Of a DNA stretch of 64,000 nucleotides, positions 1-11,614 are shown one piece after another. The notes beneath the pieces were generated by a model, which was not told where the DNA came from, made no database searches, and was given only the letters and a program-made list of their open reading frames with translations. The DNA lies in assembly GCA_023374025.1 (NCBI GenBank), contig SIJG01000064.1, positions 643,943 through 707,942 on the forward strand, written 5' to 3'. The position numbers and the translations under genes are program-made. Each line of letters opens with the position of its first letter. Positions within the stretch are counted from its first letter, which is position 1. This stretch comes from Heterodera schachtii (taxonomy: Eukaryota; Nematoda; Chromadorea; Rhabditida; Heteroderidae).

Positions 1-592
1 CCAGCCACCCCAACCAGTGAGCCCATCAGCAGCAGCAACAAGAAGAAGAAAGAAAGAAAGGAAAGGACGGGGGGAGGGGAGGGGGAGGAAGTCCCGACGG
101 CACTCGGGGGACACCGAATTAACAGGCACTTGGAAGGTTAATCCGGCGGGATCATTGAGACTTTAGCAAATTGGAAATAAACATTTGACAAATCTCTGGT
201 AAATGAATGACGCTTCGAGTTGCCTTAGGCTTTTTCCAAATCGGTTCGGTCAACTCATTCACTCATTCGCTGCTTCTCCTCTTTTGGCTTTTTGTTTTTG
301 TGGTGCCATTCTTCCGGCGGCCATCTTTTGGCTAATCTCCGCTGAAGAAGCGCCCTTCACAAAGGTCAATCTGCTGCAACTCGTGCCGAGTCATTCTCCC
401 CCCCCCCCAAATGTATAAATAATCGGTCCCTCCCTTCTGCTGAAACGACATACTCTGTGCGCATAATTACCTTTTCGAACCCCACTCGGAGGCTGACAAT
501 GAATGAACGAGAGGGCATTTTTGAAGTACGAAAAAAACAATGCAAGAGGGAGGAGGGCAGAGAAAAAAGGACTTTTGAAAGATTCACAATGA

Positions 593-1003
593 TAATGGGA
601 GAAAGACAGTTAGCGGGTACAATAAGGGGAAAATGGAAGAGGACGTTCGTGGGTACAGTATTGGGATAATGGGAAAAAGACCGTTACCGGGTACAGTATG
701 GGGATAATGGGTGAAGAAGTTAGTGGGTACAGTATGGGGATAATGGGAAAAAGACCGTTACCGGGTACAGTATGGGGATAATGGGTGAAGAAGTTAGTGG
801 GTACAGTATGGGGATAATGGGTGAAGAAGTTAGTGGGTACAGTATGGGGATAATGGGAAAAAGACCGTTACCGGGTACAGTATGGGGATAATGGGTGAAG
901 AAGTTAGTGGGTACAGTATGGGGATAATGGGTGAAGAAGTTAGTGGGTACAGTATGGGGATAATGAGTGAAGAAGTTAGTGGGTACAGTATGGGGATAAT
1001 GGG
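593..1003. repeat. minisatellite with ~36-38 bp units
   Basis: About eleven copies of a unit built on GGGTACAGTATGGGGATAAT follow one another. Two alternating tails occur, one containing GGTGAAGAAGTTAGT and one containing GGAAAAAGACCGTTACC. The first two or three copies (593-650) are degenerate and the rest nearly identical, as expected for recent expansion inward. The repeat keeps long frames open on the minus strand, which are artefacts. Confidence 0.9.
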
Positions 1004-3239
1004 AGTGAGTGATGATGAGCTTAGCTGCGCGAATACAATTTTCCACTAATCCTGGTCTAACATAACGACTAACTTCCACAAAAACTTTTAATTAATTACT
1101 TTTATTTGCTGTGATTCCATAAAAATGTTTGTTGTTTATTTTTCGCTTTAATGCCAAATGTTTTGGATGATTCAAATGCATCTTTCGCTTATTAAATTCG
1201 CCTTCTCCCTTCCATCATCGCTTCTTTTAAATGCCCACGTTTAAGTCAATTCCTTCCTATTTGGTCAGTTTTCACGCTGGGCTGGTGGGAAATGCGCAAA
1301 ATTCTTTTCCACCCGAGGCATTCATTCATCGCTTTCGTCCTTAGCATTTTGGATTCGGAAAATATCAACATTAATCCGTGCTCCGGACAGAGCCCCCCCC
1401 CCCCCCCCGGGGGGATTAGCGCGTGGGTGGTGGCTAAGAAATAAGCGCATTCAGTCCGATGCACGCGGCAGAAGCGAATGAGAAGTTGCGCATTTTAAAC
1501 AGTGCCAATTGAATTTTGACACGCCGAAAGGAAAAAAGAATTGAAAATTAGCCCTTCCCTTTTAAACTATAATTTTTTCTGAGTTTTTTTTAATTTTTTG
1601 ATGGTTGGCATCATTTTGTAATTCCGCCAAATCAGGAAATGGAAGTGTGCCACTGTTTATTCACTGGCCAATCCCTTCCCCATATATCACTTGGCTAATC
1701 ATCTGAGAGTGGTCGTGGCATTAACGGAGATTAGCATGGCATCGAAATGCGCACCGTCGTGTGATGGCAAAAGAAGGGAGAGGGGGGGGGGGAGGCGGAA
1801 GCCCCGGAGGGGACGAGGAAGTGCCGTGCCATTTTGTTCATTTCCATTAAATGTGGGAGTAAGGGCAAATGGAGGGGCAACGCATAGGGAGAGAAAAAGC
1901 AAAGAAAGGCAAAATTTGGAAGAAAACGCATCGATGGTACCAAAAGCAGAGAAATTAATGTAATTAAGGCTAATTAAGATAAATGTACAAATAATTTTCA
2001 TTGTCAGAAGTCACCGGAAAATTGTCACAAGAGATGTGTTTGAATTTTGTGAGGAAATATCAAAAAAGAGAGAGAAGAAAGCATTTGCATTCTTTTGATC
2101 ATTTGTTGTTAGAATTTGCTTGAATTTGTTCTTTCTCTTGGGCTTTGTGGGATAATTGCAAATTGTACGTCATTAATCCTAATTAATGAGTCAAATGGCG
2201 GCACACCCTTCCAAAAAAGGGAAGTCGCATTTTCAATTCGATGGATTCGTTTCACATTATCCATAGTGACATTTTGTCTCCCACCTTTTGCTGCAAAGAG
2301 ATTTTGTCACAACGATTTAGTCGATACGAAATGATGCCAACTTCGGAATTTGTCGTCTTTTTGCTACCGTATTCATTTTTTTATTTTTTCAAATTTAAAT
2401 GCCCACAATGAAATGTCAATCGCCAACAGGCGAAACCGCAGCCTTTTGTCGACCAACCTTATTGGCGCCGTTAGGCACCGCCATTTTGAGCGGAAGCGGT
2501 GCGCCACCGCATTTACAACTTCCGCCTCCCTCCGGGGGCGCTTTTCCCGACATTTTGGTGCCATTTTTTGTCGCGAATAAACACAGCCTAAAGGGCGGAG
2601 ATACTCCCACCACGCCCTTCGGGGGAAACTAATCCCCGGCCGACCTTAACGCCCCCTCGGGGGGCGGGGGGGGGCGATGACTGACCACGGCTTCGACTGA
2701 CTCTAAATGGGCTGTGAATGGGCTTCGCTTCACGGATGGGCAAAGTCAGAAAGTCAGTCACACTCTGTTCCAGCCTATTTGACAGATATTCCCCTGCCTC
2801 CCCCACCCTTTCTTTAAGCTTTTGTCCGTCTCCAAAATTCGGCGAAGCGAATATTTGTGCTGTTGCTCCTAATAATCGAGCACAGTAACCAAAAGTGCAA
2901 TTCATTACAAAGTTAAAACATTTCATTCTCATTGCAAGTTTTACGTATTTACACCATTTAATAATTAATGTTTTGGTATTGTCGTCAAAAATCAGTGACG
3001 GAACGATCGGGGACCCATTTTAAATCGGAAAGACTTATGTGCACCAGGGATGGAGCGCGACCGCGATCCGCGATTCCCTTTAATTCTTTGCACTTTTTGT
3101 GACCGCGGAAATTTGAGTTCGCTGTGCTCGACCCCACGGCGCGGAATTATCTATGCGCGTCTTACCCTCTGATGCGGATTAAAAAAAGCCAGGATGTTTT
3201 GTTTCTGCCTGCTTTTATTATTATTCTTGAAAATTTGCT

Positions 3240-3640
3240 TAAATACGGTCAAGGTCCAGGCCATTTTACGGCAACCTGGTTTTTCCTGGACCTGGATTTG
3301 CATGGATTTTTGTCCAGGAAACAAGTCCAGGTGAACTACGAAAAAAAAAATCCAGGTCCAAGCTAAACACGAAAAACCCTATATTTCCTGAACAAAATTT
3401 TCAAGTGACCGATGTTTTTTAAAAAAAAGATAGATTTAAAAATAAGTATTATTTTGTAATTAGATATTTTTAGGTGTTCCTAAGCAATTAATTGATTTTT
3501 TCAAACCTTTGTTTGCCTTTTAAAACAAATTTCAAAAAATCCAGGTCCAGGCCTTGATCCAGGCCTTAAGGTGCCTGGATTTTTTCTGTACCTGGATTTT
3601 TGTCCAAAAAACCCAGGTCCAAGTCCAGAACATTTTCAAA
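3240..3640. repeat. dispersed repeat with repeated CCAGGTCCA motifs
   Basis: The words CCAGGTCCAGG and CCTGGATTTTTGTCCA recur in two blocks, about 3250-3365 and 3540-3630, separated by AT-rich DNA. The right block repeats parts of the left block in direct and inverted orientation. No coding capacity is visible, so it is probably a decayed mobile-element fragment. Confidence 0.5.
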
Positions 3641-4450
3641 ATGCCGAACTTTAGTAATTTGCCATTTTTTTTGAATTGTCATTTTCTCCCTCCCCCGCCC
3701 TATTCGCTGTGTTTCGAATTGCCCCTCCCCCCCCCCCCCCCCCTCCGCCCGCCCTCTTTCCTACCGTAGCGAACGAACCTCCGCCCTTAAATTCGTTCCA
3801 CGAAAGGCCATCGTCGCCGGTGGCGGCGTTGGCTGCTCCCCCCCCCCCCCCCCTTCGACCCCCTCCCTCTCCCCCCCCCAATTCCCCCCCCCCCCCCCGC
3901 CAATGCTTTGCACCTCCGCCCGCTCCAATCGCATTAGTGCTCAACACATTTCGCCCATTCATTGCTGCCAGCAGTAGTTCTCCGTGCACTTCCATTTTGC
4001 CCATCGTCATGCCCTTCCCCGCTGTTCTCCTAATCCACCACCCCGCGGGTGAAGTGTCGGAAATCCGACAAAATCCGTCCGCTTCCACTGGGCATTCAAT
4101 TCATTCTCTTTCCGTCGTTCAGCTGCTGCTCCCCTCCCAGTCCCTTCGTCCAATGGCATTGCGCGTTTATTGCCCACAAATCAGCAAAATACGCCCAATA
4201 AATCCGTTAAAATGACGAATTTTGATATAAACAAAATAATATGGTAGAAGAACGAACAATCTACATAATAAGGAATAAATGTTTATTTAGTACGTTTTTC
4301 AATTGAAATGCTACCATCTGTCAATTATTAGTCATTTAAATTAATTAATATTTGTTTTTTTTTTTGTTAATTGTTTTGCCTATGCTTTTCCTTTTCCATT
4401 TAAATTTTTCACTTTCTTTTTTAATTTTTCACTGTTTTTTCTCTCTCTCT

Positions 4451-4461
4451 CTCTTCTCAGA
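4451..4461 (+). promoter_or_regulatory. candidate spliced-leader trans-splice acceptor
   Basis: A CT-rich run ending in TTCTCAG at 4460 stands one base before the ATG at 4462. No upstream exon that would make it a cis acceptor was found. In nematodes this arrangement usually marks SL trans-splicing with a very short 5' UTR. Confidence 0.5.
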
Positions 4462-7047
4462 ATGTCCTCTTTGTCGTCAGCTTTGAACTTCTCCGTGGAG
4501 AACATCCTCAGCCTCCCCAGCTTAAAGCCCCCGCCGTTCCCCGTCCAAATGCCTTTTCCTCCCTTTTCTTTTGTCGACCCTTTTGCCGTACAGTATTTTT
4601 TGGACGCGTGGAATTTAGGTGATTTAAAAATGTAGAAGATTTCATTTAAGAATTTTTAAAGGTTCTTCCCTTGCGGTTGGACGAAAAGTGCCAATTGGCG
4701 ACAGTCAAAAGAATGGGACAGACAAAAAGGCATTGTGCCCATCAAATTCGACCTCTTCCTCTTCCTCCTCTTCTTCCTCCTCCTCTTCCACTTCCTCCTC
4801 CTCTTCCTCTTCTTCGGCATCGCCGTCGGACAGCGACAAAAATATGACGGAAAAAGCAAAAGGAGGGAAAAATGGGGACGAAGCGAAGGTGAAGCATGGA
4901 CAAGCAGCGAACCCGCAGCAGTTCAAGTGCGAATTGTGCTCGAAAACTTTCAGTGCCCACTACAATTTGACACGGCACATGCCGGTGATTGATCGATTTA
5001 ATTTAATTTATCATTTAAATTTAAATGCTTTTCAGGTCCATACCGGTGCCAGACCGTTTCAATGCAAAGTGCCGTTTTATTCACTTATGAAAAATAGGCA
5101 AAATTTTTAAGGTTTGCGGAAAGGCCTTTCGCCAGGCTTCGACACTTTGTCGACACAAAATCATTCACACGGAGGACAAACCGCACAGGGTAAAAATAAA
5201 TAAATGAAATGAGAAAAGTCAAATTAATTTTAATTTGCTTTAATCGGCGCCTTTTCAGTGCAAAATTTGTGGGAAATGCTTCAACAGGTAAATCAGAGAT
5301 TAAAAAAAGAAGTGAAAATGCTTATTTACACTTGCTTCATTTTATGCCAAATGCTTAATTAAGGTCCTCAACTCTAAACACGCATTTGCGGATTCACACC
5401 GGTAATTAACTAAATGCCAATGATTAATGTTTTTAATTTTATTTAATTTAGGGTTCAAGCCGTACACATGGTGTGTTTTGTTTATTGGATTATATATTTC
5501 CATTAAATTATTTGAAAATTGGATAATAAATAGCAACTTGAAAAATATTCTTTGTTTACCATTTCATTTATTATTTTTATCTTTCCCATTCATTGCTCAG
5601 CGAATACTGTGGAAAAGGCTTCCATCAGAACGGCAATTACAAAAATCACAAATTGACACATCAACAGGAGAAGCGGTACAAATGCGAAGTGTGCGCAAAG
5701 GTGGGACAAAAAAGAGCTGTCAAAACAAACAAAAAATATATATTTTAAAGTGGATTAGGAATTATTTAAATTAATCAAAGAAAAAAGTTTTTAAAATTCA
5801 TTTTTTTCATCCTGAAGAATGTTCTTTTGGGTAATAGTAAAGATGGTTGCCCCCCTTTTTTGAAGAAAATTTTTTTTGTTTTCAAAAGCCATGAAATATT
5901 TTCCAAGGGTTTTCGGGGTCGCTAATCACGAATCGAGCATCTATTTCGCCCAATTCCGAACACCGGACCCGATTTCGAACAAAAAGTCGAAAATTCAAAT
6001 TTTTCGATTTTCAGAGTTTTGTTCAAAACTTTATTTGAATACACGGAAACGAAACAAAAATCATCTCTGCTTCCATAAAAATCACTTAAAACATTTTTAG
6101 ACAAAGATTTGAATTTTCAACTTTTGTTCAAAATCGGGTCCGAGGTTTCGATTCGTGATTAGCGACCCCGAAAACCCTTGGAAACATATTTTCATGACTT
6201 TTGAAAACAAAAAAAATTTTTTTCAAAAAAGGGGGGCAACCATCTTTACTATTACCTTCGTTTGTTATAATAAAACTGTTTTTAATTCTTTTTTTTCGTT
6301 AACTTCGTTTGAATATTCAGTCGCACAATAAAAATTTAAAAAGCAATTCGTTCCCCACACGCGAATAAATAAACAGTAATAGTTCTGTTGTTCTTGTACC
6401 TCATCCATATTTACTTTTTCCCAAACTCGGAATTCGAATCAAAAAAAGCGAATGTTTACCATTCTAAATTTGGTGAAAAATTAAAATACCGTATTTACTC
6501 GAACTGAGCCACCCCCTCGAATAGAACTCCACTCTCGAATTGAGCCCCCTTTTTGTGCGGGGGGGGGGGTTGAACAATAGAGCGCCATGGGGCTATATTC
6601 GAGTAAATACGGTATATGAAATTGCCATCTTTGCTGCCCAAATGCCTTTTCAAAATGGCAAGTAACGTATTTTCTGACAAATGAAGTCACAGAGCTCTAA
6701 TTTTAACCCACAAAATTGAGAAACTCCAAAAGAAGAAATGAAATGAAAACTAAACTAAAAATATGTCTAAAAAATCCAAGCAACAGAATAACCGATATTT
6801 TACAATAGTTTAAATTTTATTTTGAATTTTTTCGCTAAAAAAAGTCAAATTATACTAAAGTTAATTTTCCAAAATTCATTCACAGGCCTTTCACCATTCG
6901 TACAACCTCCAATTTCACATGTTCACCCACCAGCAACAAAAGCCATTCACATGCCCTTTTTGTGCCAAGGGATTCTGCCGGAATTTTGACTTGAAAAAGC
7001 ATTTCCGAAAAATTCACCAAGTGCAGCAAGAGACAATTGAAGAATAA
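4462..7047 (+). CDS. fezf: FEZF-type C2H2 zinc-finger transcription factor
   Basis: Nine exons join in frame to 312 residues: 4462-4618, 4662-4984, 5036-5068, 5112-5189, 5259-5287, 5364-5401, 5452-5470, 5601-5700 and 6886-7047. The N-terminus has an engrailed-homology-1-like repressor motif (LNFSVENIL, residues 8-16), as in FEZF proteins, followed by a long serine run. Six consecutive C2H2 fingers fill the C-terminal half, with the family words [42 protein letters not shown] and CRNFDLKKH. These match vertebrate FEZF1/2 and fly earmuff closely. The family consists of nuclear repressors in neuronal fate. One exon is only 19 nt, and the 1185-bp last intron holds two inverted-repeat elements. 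The start is the first in-frame ATG, right after a splice-like acceptor. Confidence 0.93.
5831..6255. mobile_element. 425-bp foldback (MITE-like) element in the FEZF intron
   Basis: The ends are inverted copies beginning GTAATAGTAAAGATGGTTGC and matching for about 165 bp per arm, with a short AT-rich centre near 6000-6090. No transposase is encoded. The arms differ by scattered substitutions, so the element is not brand new. Confidence 0.85.
6489..6614. mobile_element. short TIR element with TACCGTATTTACTCGA ends
   Basis: Perfect 16-bp terminal inverted repeats bound about 126 bp that include a G-run. The interior repeats CTCGAA-TGAGCC words. The outer TA dinucleotides resemble a TA target-site duplication as used by Tc1/mariner elements, which is inference. 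A longer element with related ends lies at 33904-34872. Confidence 0.65.
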
Positions 7048-7786
7048 AGTAGAGAAAAAGAGACCGAAATTGGCAAAATGAATTAAAAAGGGACAAATGA
7101 CAGGTGAACATATTGAATATTGAAATGTGATAACAAATCTCGAAATTGATTCTTGAAAAGAATTTACTGAATTGTATGAATGGAATTTTGGTATCGAATT
7201 GAATCCCGAAGTTCGAGTTTCTCGATTTTCGCTGATTTCATTCAGAGTCCCTTAACAGACGAACAAATTGGCATTTGATGTTCGTAGTTTGTTTTATTAT
7301 TTTTTGGCATTTTGTTCATTTCCGTTCCTCCAAACTTTTCTTGCCTTTCCATTTGTTTTTTCCTTTCCCTTTTTTCATAAGTTTGAAATGGGCATATAAA
7401 TCAGGCGCCCGAATGTCGCGAAGTCCGTCCGAAATGGGCGGGGAGGGGGGGGGAATTATTCAAACAATTACGGACCCAATGGAGCGGAAAAAGGCATCGG
7501 AGGCAAAGGCGCCAAACAGCAGCACTTCCGGCGGCGGCAGAAATTGTTGAAAAAAAGGAACGCAAAAATAGCGGAAAGGCAAAAAAAATACCTTGGCAAA
7601 TGCCACTGATTTTGGGATTGATTGAAAATCTTTTTTAACACTCACATAAAGTCCTAAAAATACAAAATAGTCATCTCGCGATTAGGAAATTCAAAAAATA
7701 TTTATTTCTTATTTTTATAACTGATGGAAAATGAATTTATCAAAATTGTTTATCAAATTCCGTTTTCTTATTTAATTTGGTTTTCT

Positions 7787-9204
7787 TTAGCCCGCTTCCG
7801 ATGGGCAAGGACAGTATTTGGCTGAAGAGACAAATTTGCATGAATATTATTGCAAATTGCTTTTCTTAATTGGCCATTGATTGACTCACCGTCTGTTCCG
7901 GGCAGCCCCGGCCCTCCCGCCTAAATTTTCTTCGCTTTTCGTTAGTCATTTTGCTTAAACTCACATCGCCCGGTTGGCCCATTTTGCCCGGCACTCCGTT
8001 TGGTCCCCTCTGTCCGGCCTGTCCCACAGGTCCGCATTGACCCGGCTGACCGTCTTCACCCTTTCTTCCGGGTCTACCCGGCTAAAAGACTTTGTTTTTC
8101 AAGGGATTAAAAATCAATTTACCAGTCCGGGCTTTCCCGGCGCGCCTTTTCCGCCCGGCTCCCCCTTCCCTTTGGTGCCGTCCCTTCCGGGCGGTCCTTT
8201 CGGCCCTGGGGGGCCCGCTTCACCGCGTGGGCCCAGGCACCCCGGAGCACCATCCGACCCGATTGTTCCATCTTAACGCTTTTTGAAAAAGAGCATAATT
8301 GTCGAAGCCAACCATTTCCGGGATGGCCGTCAATGCCCGGTTGGCCGGGCTGACCCGAAAGTCCGCAAGGCCCAGGCGGCCCAGGGGGGCCTAAAAGAGA
8401 AAAAAAGGATTGAACGGATAGGAAATAGTGTTTCTGAAGAGATGAGCCAGAATGAAAGACCTGGTGGCCCGACTGGGCATCGAATACAGCCTGCGCCGAC
8501 TTCGTCTAAAAGTGCCACGACCCCCGCCACGCCAGGAAGTCCGTCCGAACCCGGCAGACCAGGCTCTCCAAAGATTTATATTACACATTCTCAAATTTCA
8601 AACAACACCTCCAGGTACCCCACGTTGACCCGGGGGACCGGGCAACCCCTGGGGGCACTGCTGCGCCCGCGCTTGGCAGCCTTTAACAAAAATTTGTATT
8701 TGGAAAGCGTTGATAAATTTCCATGAATTTCTCTTACCACAAGTGTCCACCTCGTCAGAAATGAATTCGTCCGCTTGGTAATCCTCCTTTTTTTGCCGTT
8801 CATTTCGTTTGCGTCGTAAATGTTGCGCCTTTAGCCATGAAATTCCGTTTGCTTGTGAGTGTTTGTGCTGTAACTCCATCATTACATCCCATGACTCTCG
8901 GTTGATCGTCTTAAATTAATTTTTTTTAAATTATTAATTAATGAGCGTCAAATGGAAGGGGGGGGGAGTGAGCGAAGTGCACTCTCTTTTTTATTCCGAT
9001 GTACCATTTGAAATTGATGAATTAATTTAAAAAACACACTCGAACTTTCGCCATTTCGCCTTCTGCTTGCCGTTGCAGCTCCAAAATGTCGTCGAGAAGC
9101 CATTTGGCGCTAATTGCACTTACGAAAATCACCGCAACGGAAGTCGTAGCGGCCAAAAGGGCCCAAAATCTCTCCGATTTATGGCAAAATCTTTGCAAAA
9201 GCAT
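7787..9204 (-). CDS. nematode cuticle collagen
   Basis: Nine exons read 307 residues: 9204-9040, 8909-8738, 8680-8609, 8565-8461, 8390-8313, 8271-8123, 8081-7965, 7920-7890 and 7821-7787. Residues 1-55 form the cuticle-collagen N-terminal domain with one membrane/signal-anchor segment ([18 protein letters not shown]). A subtilisin/furin site (HLRRKR, ending at residue 90) precedes the triple helix, as in cuticle procollagens. Gly-X-Y repeats follow, interrupted by a Cys-containing spacer (GAGCIRCP). The protein ends in [12 protein letters not shown], a typical C-terminal cysteine knot. The start is the ATG just before the hydrophobic block. The exact donor of exon 1 (9040 or 9046) is uncertain. 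It is probably secreted by hypodermis and cross-linked into cuticle. The specific C. elegans counterpart is not assignable. Confidence 0.95.
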
Positions 9205-9331
9205 TTGTCCGTTGTTGCTCTTCTGCTGCTGCTTTGTGTGGTCCGCTACGACTGGTTCAGAAGAGAAGTACCGACGGAATGAATGAGCGAATGAATGAAT
9301 ATCGAATCTTTCCGCCGATCACTCTTTCTCC

Positions 9332-9341
9332 TTTTATACTC
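9332..9341 (-). promoter_or_regulatory. TATA-like box of the collagen gene
   Basis: On the minus strand the sequence reads AGTATAAAAGG about 130 bp before the collagen ATG. It is a plausible core promoter. No other site is claimed. Confidence 0.5.
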
Positions 9342-9682
9342 CCCCCCCCCCTTAGAGCAAAATGTTAATCCGCAATTAATTAGCCAGCGCAGGCCAAATG
9401 AATTCTTTTAGCCTTTTGGGCGGGAAGAAAAAGAAGAACAGGATTTCTATCAACACACAGCAGAATAATAAAAGCGTTGAAATAAAAAAAGTTTTTGTAA
9501 TAATTATTATATAAAATTATCAGAATCGAAAATTAAAATCCGAGTTTGAGATGAATAGAAAAAATGAAATTTATACAATAATAATTTTATATACGTACAA
9601 CATGTGTAATTAATTAATTGTCTAATTAGTGTAATAATTGGGCCCGTTTTGTTTTGTTTCGTCCTTTCGTTTGGTCTCACAA

Positions 9683-9976
9683 TCAGTGCGCCCTTTTCTT
9701 TCTTCGTCCAAACAATGAGCTGTAATCGTTCAGTCTGCTGAAGTCCATGCCGAAGTCCTTCAGTGGCATTTTCGCATCACTGCCCACGGAAACCAAAGGC
9801 TGGGAAAGAGAGGCCCAAAAGTCATTTTGGCACTCCGTCTGAAGCAAATGCAATTAACGGCAGAAACATTTTCAAAATTGCATTTTCAACATTTAAAATT
9901 AATTTGAAATTACCTTTCCAATTAAAATTGGTAAAATAAGAAAAAGAGCAAAAATAATTGGAAATTGGTGACGCAT
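9683..9976 (-). CDS. small secreted neuropeptide-like precursor
   Basis: Two exons, 9976-9914 and 9838-9683, are joined through a canonical GT-AG intron and give 72 residues. Residues 1-21 are a clear signal peptide (MRHQFPIIFALFLILPILIG). The rest contains a single candidate peptide ending in NDYSSLF, followed by G-RRKKR-AH. This is the classic arrangement of an amidation glycine, a polybasic prohormone-convertase site and a short discarded tail. A start for the mature peptide is not obvious; the nearest upstream basic residues are K26 of the mature chain-forming segment (LK-DFG) and the AK before MPLK. I do not recognise the family. The DY...LF-amide end only loosely recalls CCK-like NLP-12. 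Each exon is shorter than 60 codons, so the gene is easily missed. Confidence 0.7.
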
Positions 9977-11008
9977 ATTTTATTTCACAGTTGGTACAGA
10001 AGTGAATGTGAGTGCAAATGACTAGGAGACGACGATTTATATGGACCGAATTTGGAGTTTGTGTAAAGAAAGTCCTTGTGACGGAGGAGGAACAAATTTT
10101 GATGTGACAGTCGTAAAATTTTATTACTTTTCAATGCTCAAACGAAAAATGTCAATCAGAAGAAATTTAATGAGCGATCAAAACTTGACTGATCAGCAGC
10201 AGAGTCTTCTCCCAAAAAAGAATAAATTGTCAAATCAAATCAACCAATTTAACTGGGCAAAACGCGAAATAACATAATATAATTTACAGTATTTGAGTGT
10301 ATATTATTTCTTAATTAGTTTGGAATTGACGCTGACAAATAAGAAATTAGCCAATTTTTAACAATTTATTGATGCCATTTATAAATAATTAATTTTAATT
10401 ACAATAAAAAGATACGCATTAATTATCGGTAAGAATAGATTTGCCAACTGACAAATGAGAAAGATCGTTGTTGTACATCGCATGAAGTGAGAAGCGGGAC
10501 AAGGGATTTCAAGAGTACATTTTTGCCTGAAAGAATATGACAAATTCAGGCGATTGTTTCAATTTTGGGTTCTTCCCAACAATTGCGGAAAATTAGGCGG
10601 AACCAAAGATAATTGGTTAACATTCTGACGGAATTCAATTGCCTTTCACCGATAGTACCGTTTATTTTACGGGCATTTTCTTCGACGAAATTCAAATGAA
10701 ATTGGCTATCATAATGAAAAATTAATTTCAGTTTAAGTTGACAAGTGAATTAAAGTCATGCACTCAAATAACAGATGATTAATTTCAAATATTTTCTTCC
10801 GCACTTTCTTTTCAATCGTTTTGATTTTTCAATTTTCTTTCACTTTTGGCACTAATTTTCAAAATATCGACTAATTCCTTTTGTATTTAATGCAACAAAC
10901 CCACAAAGAGCCATTCCGCAAATTAACACCATTTGGCAGTCAAAGTCCGTCCGACACGGCCTTCCTTCCCCCTCCTCTCCCTTTTCTCCCCCATTCTCTC
11001 CTCCCCCT

Positions 11009-11156
11009 TCTCTCCCTCCTCCTTTTTCTTTTCCCCTCCCCCTCCTATCGCTCCCCTTCTTTCTCTTCCCCTCAACTTTCTCTCCCTCCTCCTTTTTCTT
11101 TTCCCCTCCCCCTCCTATCGCTCCCCTTCTTTCTCTTCCCCTCAACTTTCTCTCCT
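11009..11156. repeat. two tandem 70-bp pyrimidine-rich units
   Basis: The unit beginning TCTCCCTCCTCC at 11011 recurs exactly 70 bp later at 11081. Both copies contain CCTATCGCTCCCC. It sits inside a longer CT-rich tract from about 10960 to 11190. Confidence 0.85.
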
Positions 11157-11494
11157 CCCTTCTCTCCAATTCTTTTCTTCTCTCCCTTCCACCATTATCA
11201 TTCATCGTCATTTAAAATTAATGTGTGTAAAATACCTCGTGGTCGTCTGCTCACATAAATTGGCAGAAGAGGGCGAAAAAAGGACACAGACAGAAAAAGC
11301 CAAGAGAAACATTTGTGGAAGCAGCTGCCACAAACGAAGTCGGAGGAGAGGAGAGAAGGGGGGAGGGGGGAAATGTGGGGCCGAAGATAAAGTGATTGAT
11401 ATTTACTATGATGATGAAAAATTATCTCCCCCTCTCTCTGCCCCGGCAAAATCCCAAAAAAATGTCTATAAATTTCTCAAAAAAGAGAATGGAA

Positions 11495-11614
11495 GAGAGA
11501 GAGAGGAAAGGAACACAGAGAGAGAGAGAAAGAGAGAGAGCGAGAGAGAGAGAGAAAGAGAGAGCGAGAGAGAGAGAGAGAGAGCGAGAGAGCGAGAGAG
11601 AGAGAGAGAGAGAG
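11495..11614. repeat. GA microsatellite
   Basis: This is about 120 bp of GAGA with occasional C or A interruptions. It produces spurious Arg/Glu frames on one strand and Ser/Leu frames on the other. Confidence 0.95.

Larger units (their letters stand above)
1..4461. other. intergenic region upstream of the FEZF-type gene
   Basis: I see no supported coding exon here. Open frames in this stretch follow poly-C runs (for example 3720-3745, 3839-3853 and 3888-3899) or the tandem repeat at 593-1003 and do not splice into anything. It contains many homopolymer C/G tracts, AT-rich filler and a dispersed repeat at 3240-3640. Regulatory DNA of the downstream transcription factor is the likely content, but no specific element can be named. 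Confidence 0.6.

Noticed and set aside
593..1003. CRISPR-like array
   Set aside because: Units are contiguous with no unique spacers, and the genome is eukaryotic.
720..1079. 119-residue frame on the minus strand rich in HYPHTVP repeats
   Set aside because: It is the translation of the minisatellite; the unit length and tail order, not coding constraint, keep it open.
3676..4215. 179-residue Pro-rich frame (+) and its 145-residue Gly-rich shadow (-)
   Set aside because: Both are produced by poly-C tracts, with no signal peptide, domain or splice partner.
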